This document shows positions 40,801 through 49,893 of a stretch of 64,000 bases of DNA, in pieces. The DNA is taken from the NCBI GenBank assembly GCA_901472505.1, contig LR590468.1, positions 2,517,501-2,581,500 of the forward strand, read 5' to 3'. The DNA is from Proteus vulgaris (lineage in GTDB: Bacteria; Pseudomonadota; Gammaproteobacteria; Enterobacterales; Enterobacteriaceae). A model generated the notes under the pieces. The model searched no databases. It was not told the DNA's origin and saw nothing but the letters and a program-made list of their open reading frames with translations. Both the position numbers and the translations under genes were made by a program. Within the stretch, counting starts at the first letter, position 1. Each line of letters starts with the position of its first letter.

Positions 40801-41838
40801 ATGTCGTTTTTAAAAACTCTGCCTGGTATTCTATTTTGTGCATTAATAGGCGGTGTTCTTACCCTTTCAGGTTTACCCATGGCACTGATGTTTGGGCCAA
40901 TTATTGTCGTTATTATCGCTTATCGCTTTAAATGGGAGCTTGCGGTTCCTAAGCATACATTAACCTTTATTCAGCTTACTTTAGGAACCTCGGTTGGTTT
41001 AATGTTTAACCAAGTTCATTTAGGTAGTGCTGATAATTTAATGATTTTATTACTCACTCTTGTTGTTTGTTTAGCTATTCAGTTTTTTGTTAGTTATTTT
41101 TGGTTCTATCGTCATATTGGTTGGACGAAAGAAGAGTCAATGCTTGGTGCTGTGCCCGGCGCGATGGCTGCTATTCTAGCATTAACTGATCATACGAAAA
41201 CACCTCCTCAAAAAATCGTTATTTCTCATACCATCCGTTTAATGGTGCTGATTATTATGGCGGGTTTTATTGTTGGAGCAGATAAAGCCAATATGCCTGA
41301 GTTTGCTATACCCGAAATGACGTTGATTTCATTGTTGTGGTTATTATTGATTGTGGCTTTAGGGCTAGGTGCGGGGCTTTTATTGCAGAAAATCCGATTT
41401 CCAGCTCCTTTTATGTTGACTTCATTAGGCAGTGCGATACTAGTTCAATCGTTTGTCAGCGAACCTATTGCTTTTCCTATGTTACTTAATGAATTGAGCA
41501 TGGTTTTAATTGGTATGAATATCGGGGCACATTTTGTTGTTTTCCCTTTGTCATCACTGATTAAAAATGCCTTTTCTTCTGTACAAGTTGTTATTATTAA
41601 TGTGATTTTAACGGTGATTGTAGCGTATGGGGCTGCCTATTTAACGGGAGTGCCTTGGGCAACATTAGTATTAGCATGGGCGCCGGGAAGTATGGAAGCC
41701 ATGACCTTTGCTGCTATCACCATGAATGTAGATGCTGCTTTTGTGATGTCGAATCATATTTTTAGAATGCTGATTATTCAAAGTATTCCTTCTATCGCTC
41801 TGTATTGGAATGAATATAGACAGAAGAAAGATAGCTAG
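40801..41838 (+). CDS. abrB: AbrB-family membrane protein (putative transporter)
   Basis: The 345-residue protein has about ten hydrophobic helices in a duplicated pattern and matches the AbrB/YbgN family (348 residues in E. coli), often mislabelled ammonia monooxygenase. Typical segments are FGPIIVVIIAYRF, GAVPGAMAAILALTD and the later VLAWAPGSMEAMTFAAITMN, which carry the repeated PG(A/S)M motif. Overexpression in E. coli was linked to aidB regulation. The transport substrate is unknown. It is monocistronic; a weak AAAGC/GCTTT hairpin with a T-run follows at 41861-41880. Confidence 0.82.
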   Translation: MSFLKTLPGILFCALIGGVLTLSGLPMALMFGPIIVVIIAYRFKWELAVPKHTLTFIQLTLGTSVGLMFNQVHLGSADNLMILLLTLVVCLAIQFFVSYFWFYRHIGWTKEESMLGAVPGAMAAILALTDHTKTPPQKIVISHTIRLMVLIIMAGFIVGADKANMPEFAIPEMTLISLLWLLLIVALGLGAGLLLQKIRFPAPFMLTSLGSAILVQSFVSEPIAFPMLLNELSMVLIGMNIGAHFVVFPLSSLIKNAFSSVQVVIINVILTVIVAYGAAYLTGVPWATLVLAWAPGSMEAMTFAAITMNVDAAFVMSNHIFRMLIIQSIPSIALYWNEYRQKKDS

Positions 41839-41880
41839 CACAAAGAAGAATAAAGAGTAGGAAAGCAAATCAGCTTTTTT

Positions 41881-41946
41881 GATAACCTCTATTTAGTTGC
41901 GTGATAGTGTTTTTATTAAATAAGCAGACTATTTTAAGAGGTTATC
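41881..41946. repeat. Inverted repeat between abrB and yacC
   Basis: GATAACCTCT (41881-41890) is repeated exactly inverted as AGAGGTTATC (41937-41946) with a 46-nt spacer. It has no T-run, lies between convergent genes, and has no assigned role. Confidence 0.4.
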
Positions 41947-41982
41947 TTGTCCTATTAATCTCGCTGTAACTCATCAGGTGTG

Positions 41983-42333
41983 TTAATAATTTAATAAACT
42001 TAATGACTTATTTGCGAGTAACTGACATTTCTTATTGTGTGGCACTTCAATACCTTTTAAATCATTGTAACTATCTTCATTTAATTGGCTCATCGGTAAT
42101 ATTGAATAATTACTGACATCCCATTGTTGCGAACGAGAAAAGACCATTAAGGCTCTTTCAATTTTAGATTTTGATATTTGCTCATAACCACAATCTTTAT
42201 TTAAAAAAAGGTAGATGGCGGTTAAATCTGCCAAGTCTTCTGCTTGTGTATAGGTTAATGCTTTTGCACTTGAAGAAACGAGCATAAAAAAAGAAAGCGT
42301 TAACGTGCAGAACAAGGCGAACATTTTTTTCAT
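41983..42333 (-). CDS. yacC: YacC pilotin-like periplasmic protein
   Basis: The 116-residue product has a Sec signal peptide (MKKMFALFCTLTLSFFMLVS, cleavage after AKA) and matches E. coli YacC (115 residues): YTQAEDLADLTAIYLFLNKD, CGYEQISKSKIERALMVF, and the C-terminal GIEVPHNKKCQLLANKSLSL. Two Cys residues (one in DCGYE, one in KKCQ) can form a disulfide as in the type II secretion pilotin fold to which YacC is related. As in E. coli it is encoded next to, and divergent from, cueO. The role is unknown. Confidence 0.87.
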   Translation of the reverse strand: MKKMFALFCTLTLSFFMLVSSSAKALTYTQAEDLADLTAIYLFLNKDCGYEQISKSKIERALMVFSRSQQWDVSNYSILPMSQLNEDSYNDLKGIEVPHNKKCQLLANKSLSLLNY

Positions 42334-42434
42334 TAGGTGTGCTGTTCCTTTATGTGATGATTTAGCTAGTTTTGTTATTTGGCTTAATGTAGTTAAAAGT
42401 TTTGCAAAGACCCGCTATTTTGTTGGGTTTTAAA

Positions 42435-42465
42435 TTGACCTTCCAGTAAGGGGAAACTTTAGCAT
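42435..42465 (+). promoter_or_regulatory. CueR-activated promoter of cueO
   Basis: TTGACC (-35, 42435-42440) and TAGCAT (-10, 42460-42465) are separated by 19 bp, the over-long spacer typical of MerR-family promoters. Within it TTCCAGTAAGGGGAA resembles the E. coli cueO CueR box (CTTCC-N6-GGGAAGG type). Copper-bound CueR would twist the DNA to activate cueO. cueR itself is not in the window. Confidence 0.85.
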
Positions 42466-42546
42466 CGGTAATAGGTTACAAGGCTTTTTTATTCGTCTTA
42501 TCTCAATAAAGACAGAATAACTTGTTTTTATTCAAAGGAATATATT

Positions 42547-44127
42547 ATGCAACGTCGTGAATTTTTAAAATTAGGCGCAACATTGAGTGCTGTAACATTA
42601 TTGCCGAGCTGGAGTCGTTTTGCGTTCGCCCAAAGTAACACGCCTTCATTGGCTATTCCACCTCAAATTACGCCTGATGCTCAACAAAAGATTGTTCTTA
42701 ATATTCAACAAGGTGTTTCCCAATTTATTCCCAATGCAAGCACAACCACATGGGGTTATAACGGCAGTTTATTAGGTCCCGCTCTGAAACTTAAACGAGG
42801 CCAACCAGTCACTATTAATATCAATAATAAATTGCCAGAAACGACAACGGTTCATTGGCATGGTCTTGAAATTAGCGGTGAAGAAGACGGTGGCCCACAA
42901 GCAATGATTGCACCTGGGAAATCTCGTACAGTCACTTTTACACCAAATCAAGCAGAATCTACGTGCTGGTTCCACCCTCATACTCATGGCGTTACGGGAC
43001 AACAAGTCGCTATGGGATTAGGCGGATTGGTCATTATTGAAGATGATGAAACCGCAAGCCGTAAATTGCCAAATCGCTGGGGTGTTGATGATTTGCCCGT
43101 TATTTTACAAGACAAGCGTTTAGACAGTGATGGACAAATCGATTATCAACTCGATGTTATGAGTGCTGCAATTGGTTGGTTTGGCGATATGATGTTAACT
43201 AACGGTGCAATTCAACCACAACATATTGTGCCAAAAGGCTGGATCAGATTACGCTTCTTAAATGGTTGTAATGCGCGAAGTTTAAACCTTGCCACAAGTG
43301 ATGGTAGACCAATGTATGTTATTGCTAGCGATGGAGGGTTGTTAGCGGAACCTGTCAAAGTGACTGAATTGCCGATTTTAATGGGTGAGCGCTTTGAAGT
43401 TTTAGTGGATACGTCTGATGGGCGTGATTTTGATATTGTTACTTTACCCGTACGCCAAATGGGGATGGTTTTAGCGCCATTTGACAATGTACTCCCTGTG
43501 TTGCGTTTATTACCATCAGCAGAAAAAGGGCAAGGCTTATTACCTGAGCAATTAGCACTTATTCCAGCATTACCAACACTCAGCAATCTTTCAACGCGGA
43601 CATTACATTTACGTATGGATATGCGTTTAGATATGCAAGGTATGATGCTATTAACAGAACGTTATGGTGATAAAGCATTAGCGGGCATTCATCATGGGAT
43701 GAGTCATATGCGACAAGGTAACGGCAGTGGCATGATGGGCGGTGGGATGAATTGCGGTCATGGAAATGGTGATTTAGATATCTATAATGCCAATAGTATC
43801 AATGGTATTCCATTCTCAATGACTGAACCTGCATTTGATGTGAAACAAGGCGTTTATGAGCGTTGGGTTGTTTCTGGTCGTGGTGACATGATGCTACATC
43901 CATTCCATGTTCATGGTACACAATTTCGTATTTTATCTGAAAATGGTAGAGCACCAGAGAAGCATCGCCAAGGTTGGAAAGATATTGTGAAAGTTGAAGG
44001 ACAACTTAGCGAAATTCTTGTAAAGTTTGACCATTTAGCGACAAAACAGCACCCATTTATGGCACACTGCCATTTATTAGAACATGAAGATACGGGGATG
44101 ATGGCAGGATTTACCGTGAGTAAATAA
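42547..44127 (+). CDS. cueO: CueO multicopper oxidase
   Basis: CueO is a periplasmic copper oxidase that oxidises Cu(I) and phenolic siderophores to protect against copper. A Tat signal is clear ([16 protein letters not shown], twin Arg at 3-4). Copper ligands occur in [10 protein letters not shown] (H103, H105), CWFHPHTHG (140-148), [10 protein letters not shown], and [18 protein letters not shown], together forming the T1 and trinuclear sites. A Met-rich insert near 355-400 ([30 protein letters not shown]) binds substrate copper. Length is 526 residues against 516 in E. coli. It is driven by the CueR promoter and intact. Confidence 0.97.
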   Translation: MQRREFLKLGATLSAVTLLPSWSRFAFAQSNTPSLAIPPQITPDAQQKIVLNIQQGVSQFIPNASTTTWGYNGSLLGPALKLKRGQPVTININNKLPETTTVHWHGLEISGEEDGGPQAMIAPGKSRTVTFTPNQAESTCWFHPHTHGVTGQQVAMGLGGLVIIEDDETASRKLPNRWGVDDLPVILQDKRLDSDGQIDYQLDVMSAAIGWFGDMMLTNGAIQPQHIVPKGWIRLRFLNGCNARSLNLATSDGRPMYVIASDGGLLAEPVKVTELPILMGERFEVLVDTSDGRDFDIVTLPVRQMGMVLAPFDNVLPVLRLLPSAEKGQGLLPEQLALIPALPTLSNLSTRTLHLRMDMRLDMQGMMLLTERYGDKALAGIHHGMSHMRQGNGSGMMGGGMNCGHGNGDLDIYNANSINGIPFSMTEPAFDVKQGVYERWVVSGRGDMMLHPFHVHGTQFRILSENGRAPEKHRQGWKDIVKVEGQLSEILVKFDHLATKQHPFMAHCHLLEHEDTGMMAGFTVSK

Positions 44128-44170
44128 TCTATCACTATAAAAATTATTAATATCAGTAAGATAAATTGAT

Positions 44171-44205
44171 AAAGAGCACAAGATTAATATTTTGTGCCTT
44201 TATTT
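44171..44205 (+). terminator. Possible terminator after cueO
   Basis: GCACAA (44176-44181) can pair with TTGTGC (44192-44197), flanked by AAAG and CTTTATTTT. The stem is short, so this is only a likely terminator. Confidence 0.5.
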
Positions 44206-44286
44206 TCATTAAATCAGATCATCGCATGATGAGGGAAGTTCTGGTACAATCGTTTGCTTTCCCCGTTAACCCAATCGAAATTAATC

Positions 44287-44829
44287 ATGAAACATATTGT
44301 TGATGTCATGATCTCTGAAGAAGAGATCAAACAGCGTATTGCTGAGCTAGGTCGTGAAATCACAGAACATTACCGCCCACGTCAAGGTCAACATGATCTT
44401 GTCTTAATCGGCTTGTTAAAAGGTTCTTTTATTTTTATGGCAGATTTATGCCGTGAAATTGACGTGAACCATGAAGTCGATTTTATGACTGTATCAAGTT
44501 ACGGTAATGGGATGACGTCAACGCGTGACGTTAAAATCATTAAAGATCTCGATGAAGATATCCGTGGTAAAGATGTTCTGATTGTTGAAGATATCATTGA
44601 CTCAGGTAATACCTTAAACCGCGTTAAAGAGATTTTAAGCTTACGTGAGCCTGCTTCTATTTCTATCTGTACTCTGTTGGATAAACCCTCTCGCCGTGAA
44701 GTAGATGTACCCGTTGAGTGGATTGGTTATTCCATCGAAGATAAATTCGTTATTGGTTACGGTATTGATTACGCACAGCGTTATCGCCATCTGCCTTATA
44801 TTGGGCATGTAACATTATTAGATGAGTAA
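44287..44829 (+). CDS. hpt: Hypoxanthine phosphoribosyltransferase
   Basis: Hpt converts hypoxanthine (and less well guanine) plus PRPP to IMP or GMP. The 180-residue product starts [20 protein letters not shown], matching E. coli Hpt (178 residues) with two extra residues near position 35. The PRPP motif is [20 protein letters not shown]. Other conserved blocks are [17 protein letters not shown] and [15 protein letters not shown]. An in-frame extension upstream is not supported. It follows cueO and faces can, the E. coli order except that gcd is absent between cueO and hpt. Confidence 0.96.
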   Translation: MKHIVDVMISEEEIKQRIAELGREITEHYRPRQGQHDLVLIGLLKGSFIFMADLCREIDVNHEVDFMTVSSYGNGMTSTRDVKIIKDLDEDIRGKDVLIVEDIIDSGNTLNRVKEILSLREPASISICTLLDKPSRREVDVPVEWIGYSIEDKFVIGYGIDYAQRYRHLPYIGHVTLLDE

Positions 44830-44855
44830 TTATTTGTTGACTTAAAATAGAAGTG

Positions 44856-44885
44856 AAAAACCCGCTTTAGGCGGGTTTTTTATTG
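44856..44885. terminator. Intrinsic terminator between hpt and can
   Basis: AAAAACCCGC (44856-44865) pairs perfectly with GCGGGTTTTT (44871-44880) with a 5-nt loop. A/T runs on both sides make it bidirectional for the convergent hpt and can genes. Confidence 0.92.
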
Positions 44886-44900
44886 AATAGAATGTGCTTA

Positions 44901-45551
44901 TTAACGTGGATGACTTAATTTTGCCATTGCTTGACGATAAGAAAGTTCAAGCTTTTCACGGCTATCTGAGGTGACATCGAGATCGTGCAATTCACCATTA
45001 TTTAAACCATAAACCCAGCCGTGGATCATCACTTTTTGCCCACGTTTCCACGCGGCTTGCATTATAGTAGAGTGACCGAGGTTATACACTTGTTCGATAA
45101 CGTTGAGTTCACAAAGTAGGTTTAACCTATCTTGTGGGGCAAGTTCACCTAACATTGAGCTGTGCTTGTACCAAATATCGCGGATATGCAGTAACCAGTT
45201 ATTGATAAGTCCTAATTCAGTTCCTTCAATGGCCGCTTCAATGCCACCACAGCCATAGTGTCCACAGACAATAATATGCTCAACTTGTAATACATCAACC
45301 GCATATTGGATCACTGAAAGGCAGTTTAAATCGGTATGGATGACTAAGTTTGCTACATTACGGTGAACAAATAAGTCACCCGGTGCTGCATTGATCAATT
45401 TTTCTGCTGGAACGCGGCTGTCTGAGCAACCAATCCATAAAAAATGAGGCTTTTGACCTTTACAGAGATCTTTAAAAAACTGAGGGTTTTCTTCAGTAAC
45501 AGATTCTGACCATTGCTTGTTATTGGCTAACAGTTCTTCAATTTTTCTCAT
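44901..45551 (-). CDS. can: Beta-class carbonic anhydrase
   Basis: Can interconverts CO2 and bicarbonate, needed for growth in air. Zinc ligands are at the E. coli positions: C42 and D44 in CSDSRVP, H98 and C101 in HYGCGG. Other family blocks are [19 protein letters not shown] and [16 protein letters not shown] choose the start [12 protein letters not shown] (216 residues against 220 in E. coli); an adjacent upstream ATG would add one Met. The longer frame upstream lacks family similarity. It is convergent with hpt. Confidence 0.95.
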   Translation of the reverse strand: MRKIEELLANNKQWSESVTEENPQFFKDLCKGQKPHFLWIGCSDSRVPAEKLINAAPGDLFVHRNVANLVIHTDLNCLSVIQYAVDVLQVEHIIVCGHYGCGGIEAAIEGTELGLINNWLLHIRDIWYKHSSMLGELAPQDRLNLLCELNVIEQVYNLGHSTIMQAAWKRGQKVMIHGWVYGLNNGELHDLDVTSDSREKLELSYRQAMAKLSHPR

Positions 45552-45798
45552 CATGACGTGACTGCCTGTAAATTCGGTTTCCCACCATTTGCGCTGACAG
45601 TACGCCAACACGAAATAGCTCTTGTGTTATTGTTGGATGCGAGAGATCCATTAAGAAAGGGTATTTTTATACCATTACTTTTGAATTAATCAGAGGGCTT
45701 TTTAAAGCCAATTGACAGATAATTGTCTATATTTTTTCGCTTTCAAATAAGATAGATCTTTTTATAGCATTTGTTTAATGAATTTATCAATACATTCT

Positions 45799-45812
45799 TT
45801 GATGTAAATCAA
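45799..45812. promoter_or_regulatory. Perfect FNR box in the can-yadG intergenic region
   Basis: TTGATGTAAATCAA matches the FNR consensus TTGAT-N4-ATCAA at every position. It is 248 bp upstream of can and about 590 bp upstream of yadG, too far for a simple activator site for either start codon. An FNR class II promoter on the plus strand would start near 45847. Confidence 0.6.
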
Positions 45813-46402
45813 ATGTATAAAAAGATAACTGTTTGTTAATCTTGTCATTGTCTTATTCGAAAAACAATTTCCATAAACATTATATAAATAAATCTTATGT
45901 TTATGTTTTTAGCTGTTTTTACTATGGTGAGCAAATTGATATGCAAATCTATAATCATCATTGATTGGGAGCGATAAATAGCGAGATGATATCTATCAGT
46001 CAGATTGAGGAACAAGGGCAATAATTTTATTGCTATCAGTTAGGCTAAATGATTGCATCAAGGGATGAATGGATTAAGACATTAGGAATATAAGCAAGAA
46101 ATAACAGTACAGAGTATCTTAGCCGTTTATTTTTGCTTACACTGAAATTTATTTTTATTAACTGTAATAGTTAAAATAAATTTATTTATTCATTTGTGTC
46201 ATGAGCTCTAAAACGGTTTATTTACGGCCCGATTTTCTCTAGAATATCTTATTCCATTTTGATTTTATTGAACTAAGTTTATTTTCTAATTCGAAGCGTG
46301 TGAGCAATACGTAGCATTAGTAAGACTTAGTTGAATAGCTACTTTCTGATTTCAGCTCAGTTAATGCTGAATAATGCTGTTGATAAAAGGTAATTCCCAC
46401 TT
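45813..46402. other. Long AT-rich leader or empty region upstream of yadG
   Basis: No ORF or known RNA is recognised. One hairpin with a 3' T-run is present: CATAAACAT (45892-45900) and ATGTTTATG (45917-45925), then TTTTT. A short RNA from an FNR-driven start near 45847 would end there. The yadG promoter must also lie in this stretch, but it is not obvious. Confidence 0.3.
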
Positions 46403-47338
46403 ATGACGTATGCATTGGAGTTAACGGAGTTAACGAAAACTTATCACAATGGCGTAAAAGCGCTAAAAGGAATTAATCTAACCGTTGAAGCGGGTGATTT
46501 TTATGCTTTATTAGGCCCAAATGGTGCAGGAAAATCGACCACTATTGGTATTATCAGCTCTTTAGTTAATAAAAGCAGTGGCAAAGTCAACGTCTTTGGC
46601 TATGACACCGATACCGATATGGTTAATGCAAAACGCCAGCTAGGATTAGTGCCACAAGAATTCAATTTCAATCCTTTTGAAACCGTATTACAAATAGTCC
46701 TCAATCAAGCTGGTTATTATGGTGTTCCACGTAAATTAGCATTAGAGCGTGCTGAAACTTATTTAACCCAGTTAGATTTATGGGAAAAACGTGATGATAG
46801 AGCTCGTTTTTTATCTGGAGGAATGAAGCGCCGTTTAATGATTGCTCGTGCATTAATGCATCAGCCAAAATTACTTATTCTCGATGAGCCAACCGCTGGT
46901 GTTGATATTGAATTACGTCGCTCAATGTGGACGTTTTTAAAACAACTAAATGCTGAAGGGACAACGATTATTTTAACGACGCACTATTTAGAAGAAGCAG
47001 AAATGTTGTGCCGGAATATCGGTATTATTCAACGTGGTGAATTAGTTGAAAATACCAGCATGAAAAATCTATTAAGTAAATTAGAGTCTGAAACTTTTAT
47101 TTTAGATCTCGCGCCAAAAAGTCCATTACCTGAATTACAAAATTATCAATATCGATTAATGGATACTTCAACATTAGAAGTCGATGTTAAAAGAGAACAA
47201 GGCTTAAACAGTGTTTTTGCTCAACTTAATGCACAAGGCATTCAAGTGTTAAGTATGAGAAATAAAGCCAATCGCCTAGAAGAATTATTTGTTCATTTGG
47301 TTAATGAAGAGCATACAGTAGAAGGAGAGAGGGAATGA
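46403..47338 (+). CDS. yadG: YadG ABC transporter ATPase
   Basis: The 311-residue ABC ATPase (E. coli YadG 308) has Walker A GPNGAGKST (residues 39-47), the Q-loop in VPQEFNFNPFET, the signature LSGGMKRRLMIARAL, Walker B LLILDEPTAGVD and the switch His in LTTHYLEEAEML. It powers the YadH permease, and the two genes overlap by 4 bp (ATGA). The family is in the drug/antibiotic (DrrA-like) exporter group, but the substrate is unknown. Position next to can and hpt is as in E. coli. Confidence 0.94.
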   Translation: MTYALELTELTKTYHNGVKALKGINLTVEAGDFYALLGPNGAGKSTTIGIISSLVNKSSGKVNVFGYDTDTDMVNAKRQLGLVPQEFNFNPFETVLQIVLNQAGYYGVPRKLALERAETYLTQLDLWEKRDDRARFLSGGMKRRLMIARALMHQPKLLILDEPTAGVDIELRRSMWTFLKQLNAEGTTIILTTHYLEEAEMLCRNIGIIQRGELVENTSMKNLLSKLESETFILDLAPKSPLPELQNYQYRLMDTSTLEVDVKREQGLNSVFAQLNAQGIQVLSMRNKANRLEELFVHLVNEEHTVEGERE

Positions 47339-48105
47339 TTCAGCTGTATTGGGTAGCCCTCAAAACAATTTGGATTAAAGAAGTCACCCGTTTTGGTCGT
47401 ATTTGGGTGCAAACATTAATTCCACCTGTGATAACCATGTCTCTCTATTTCGTTATTTTCGGTAACCTAATTGGTAAACGAATTGGCGATATGGGGGGGG
47501 TTGATTATATGCAGTTTATTGTTCCTGGCCTGATTATGATGGCCGTAATAACAAACTCTTATGCCAATGTTTCCTCTTCATTTTTTGGCGCCAAGTTTCA
47601 GCGTAGTATTGAAGAGTTATTAGTTTCGCCTGTGCCCACGCATGTTGTTATTGCCGGTTTTGTTGGGGGCGGTGTTGCTCGTGGTATTTGTGTTGGTATC
47701 TTAGTGACTTTAGTTTCACTGTTTTTTGTGCCATTAGAAATGCATTCTTGGTCAATGGTGGTGGTGACATTACTGATGACTTCCATTGTTTTTTCTCTCG
47801 CAGGATTATTAAATGCAATTTTTGCGAAAACCTTTGATGATATCAGTATTATCCCAACGTTTGTTTTAACACCATTAACTTATTTAGGAGGGGTGTTTTA
47901 TTCACTTTCACTCTTACCTGAATTTTGGCAAGGCGTGTCTAAATTAAACCCTATTGTGTATATGATTAGTGGTTTTCGTTATGGTTTTCTGGGCATTACG
48001 GATGTCTCTTTAACCGTAACGATTAGTGTTTTGTGTCTTTTCATTGCCGTGTTTTACGTTATTGCATGGTATTTAATTGAAAAAGGCCGTGGTTTAAGAA
48101 GCTAA
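47335..48105 (+). CDS. yadH: YadH ABC-2 type permease
   Basis: The 256-residue ABC-2 membrane protein (same length as E. coli YadH) has six hydrophobic helices. Segments include TRFGRIWVQTLIPPVITMSL, FIVPGLIMMAVITNSYANVS, and the ABC-2 signature region FVLTPLTYLGGVFYSLSLLP followed by NPIVYMISGFRYGFLGI. It pairs with YadG to form an exporter of unknown substrate. It is translationally coupled to yadG and ends at a terminator. Confidence 0.93.
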   Translation: MIQLYWVALKTIWIKEVTRFGRIWVQTLIPPVITMSLYFVIFGNLIGKRIGDMGGVDYMQFIVPGLIMMAVITNSYANVSSSFFGAKFQRSIEELLVSPVPTHVVIAGFVGGGVARGICVGILVTLVSLFFVPLEMHSWSMVVVTLLMTSIVFSLAGLLNAIFAKTFDDISIIPTFVLTPLTYLGGVFYSLSLLPEFWQGVSKLNPIVYMISGFRYGFLGITDVSLTVTISVLCLFIAVFYVIAWYLIEKGRGLRS

Positions 48106-48138
48106 TCAAAAAGCAAAATAGAAAGTGATAAAAGTTGG

Positions 48139-48174
48139 AAATCGGTGTCTTATTTAGAGATACCGATTTTTTTT
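48139..48174 (+). terminator. Intrinsic terminator after yadH
   Basis: AAATCGGTGTCT (48139-48150) pairs over 12 bp (one G-U) with AGATACCGATTT (48158-48169), followed by TTTTT. Confidence 0.88.
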
Positions 48175-48245
48175 AGCCGTTTTTTCAGCATAAATGTTAA
48201 TTTTTCTTTAATTTAATACTTTGCTATTAACAAAATGGTTTTTCT

Positions 48246-48263
48246 TGTTTAGTATACTAAACA
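48246..48263. promoter_or_regulatory. NadR operator upstream of niaP
   Basis: TGTTTAGTATACTAAACA is a perfect 18-bp palindrome and matches the enterobacterial NadR box TGTTTA-N6-TAAACA known from nadA, nadB and pncB. It ends 28 bp before the transporter start codon, so NAD-bound NadR would repress it. nadR is not in the window. Confidence 0.85.
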
Positions 48264-48291
48264 CTTTGATAGGGGATAGAAAGGATATGTA

Positions 48292-49523
48292 ATGACAACG
48301 GCAAGCCAAACAGGCAAAGCGCCTGAGGCAATCTCTCGTAATAAGCTTTTATGTATCGCTGGTATGGGCTGGACTTTTGATGCAATGGATGTGGGGCTAC
48401 TTGCTTTTTTGCTCACCGCATTAAAAGAAGATTGGGGATTAACAGCATCACAATTAGGTTGGATTGGCAGTGTAAATTCAATTGGAATGGCGGTTGGCGC
48501 TTTCGTGTTTGGCATTATTGCCGATAGAAAAGGGCGAAAACCCGTCTTTATCTTTACTTTATTGCTGTTTAGCTTAGGGTGTGGCTTAACTGCATTAGCA
48601 AGCTCTTTGATGGTTGTCCTTGTTTTACGTTTCTTTATTGGAATGGGATTAGGTGGGGAATTACCCGTTGCTTCTACACTTGTCAGTGAAAGTGTTGAAA
48701 CGCATGAGCGAGGCCGTATTGTTGTTTTATTAGAGAGTTTTTGGGCTGTCGGTTGGTTAATTGCGGCTTTGATTGCTTATTTTATTATTCCTGATTATGG
48801 CTGGCGTATGGCGATGTTATTAAGTGCATTACCTGCGGTATATGCTCTTTATTTACGATCAAAATTACCTGAACCAACCTCATCTCATATTTCACAGAAA
48901 AAACACGTTTATCGATTCGCCAATCAATGGCATTAATTTGGTCACCCCAGTATCGACGTTCAACGCTAATGCTGTGGATCTTATGGTTCTGTGTTGTTTT
49001 CTCTTATTACGGTATTTTCTTATGGCTACCAAGTGTGGCTATGTTAAAAGGCTTTAGTTTAATTAAAAGCTTTCAATATGTACTTATTATGACCTTAGCT
49101 CAGCTACCTGGTTATTTTACCGCTGCGTGGTTAATTGAACGCTATGGGCGAAAGTTTGTGTTAGTCTCGTATTTAGTAGGAACCGCCGTGAGTGCCTATT
49201 ATTTTAGTGTGGCAGAGACCACGACAACGTTACTTGTGTTTGGCATGTTGTTGTCATTCTTTAATTTAGGAGCTTGGGGAGCCTTATATGCTTATACACC
49301 AGAGCAATACCCTGATGGAATACGCGCAACAGGTGCAGGAACAGCAACAGCAATTGGGCGTATTGGCGGAATATTAGGGCCTTTAATGGTAGGATATTTA
49401 GTCCAATATCAATTTGAAATAAGTTCTATATTTCTTATTTTCAGCTTTTCTATTGTGATTGGGATATTGGCAGTGATGTTATTAGGTAAAGAGACAAAGA
49501 ATAAACCACTTAACTCAATTTAA
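48292..49523 (+). CDS. niaP: Niacin MFS transporter NiaP (one frameshift)
   Basis: The product is a 12-helix MFS protein of the AAHS/NiaP type that imports nicotinate/nicotinamide precursors of NAD. Motifs include WTFDAMDVGLLAFLL in helix 1, the loop GIIADRKGRKPVFIF, and RFFIGMGLGGELPVA in helix 4. The second half begins ALIWSPQYRRSTLMLWILWF and has LGAWGALYAYTPEQYP. The frame breaks near 48909, where GTTTATCG appears to lack one T. Corrected length is about 410 residues. The identification as NiaP rests on the MFS subgroup together with the NadR box just upstream. Confidence 0.85.
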
Positions 49524-49610
49524 TTACACTTTGTGTGACTAAAAATACAGAAATCCCCTTACTTGTAATATGATAGCGATTAAGAATTTTATGAAGAAAG
49601 GGGATTAATC

Positions 49611-49793
49611 ATGTCTCATTATGATGAAGTGGTTAAACAGGTTGATGATGCTATTGCAACAACGAGTATTGAAACCATGAATGAACTTTTAGTTGAATTA
49701 GGCAAAGATAAAACGATTGAATATCCACTGCGTTATGAGCAACAAGAGCGTTTACGCACGGCTATTTTTCATCACGGTGAAAAACAGCGTTAA
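49611..49793 (+). CDS. ydcY: YdcY-family (DUF2526) small protein
   Basis: The 60-residue product MSHYDEVVKQVDDAIATTSI, then EYPLRYEQQERLRTAIFHHG, matches the N-terminal 60 residues of E. coli YdcY (77 residues; MSHLDEVIARVDAAIEES there). It ends HHGEKQR and lacks the E. coli C-terminal tail. It has a GGGG-rich ribosome site (AAAGGGGATTAATC). The family has no known function. It is monocistronic and is followed by a strong terminator. Confidence 0.85.
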   Translation: MSHYDEVVKQVDDAIATTSIETMNELLVELGKDKTIEYPLRYEQQERLRTAIFHHGEKQR

Positions 49794-49820
49794 TTGGATT
49801 GTCGCTAAGAAATAAGCATT

Positions 49821-49866
49821 AAAAAAGCGTTTAACCGTTTTAATAAACAGGTGTAAACGCTTTTTT
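49821..49866. terminator. Intrinsic terminator after ydcY
   Basis: AAAAAAGCGTTTA (49821-49833) pairs perfectly over 13 bp with TAAACGCTTTTTT (49854-49866). It is flanked by A/T runs and serves the convergent ydcY and protease genes. Confidence 0.9.
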
Positions 49867-49893
49867 CTTTTTACTGCATTGTATCAATACGGA

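Noticed and set aside
44128..44286. A remnant of gcd between cueO and hpt, as the E. coli order would suggest
   Set aside because: The 159-bp gap has no coding similarity to a dehydrogenase; the gene is simply absent here.
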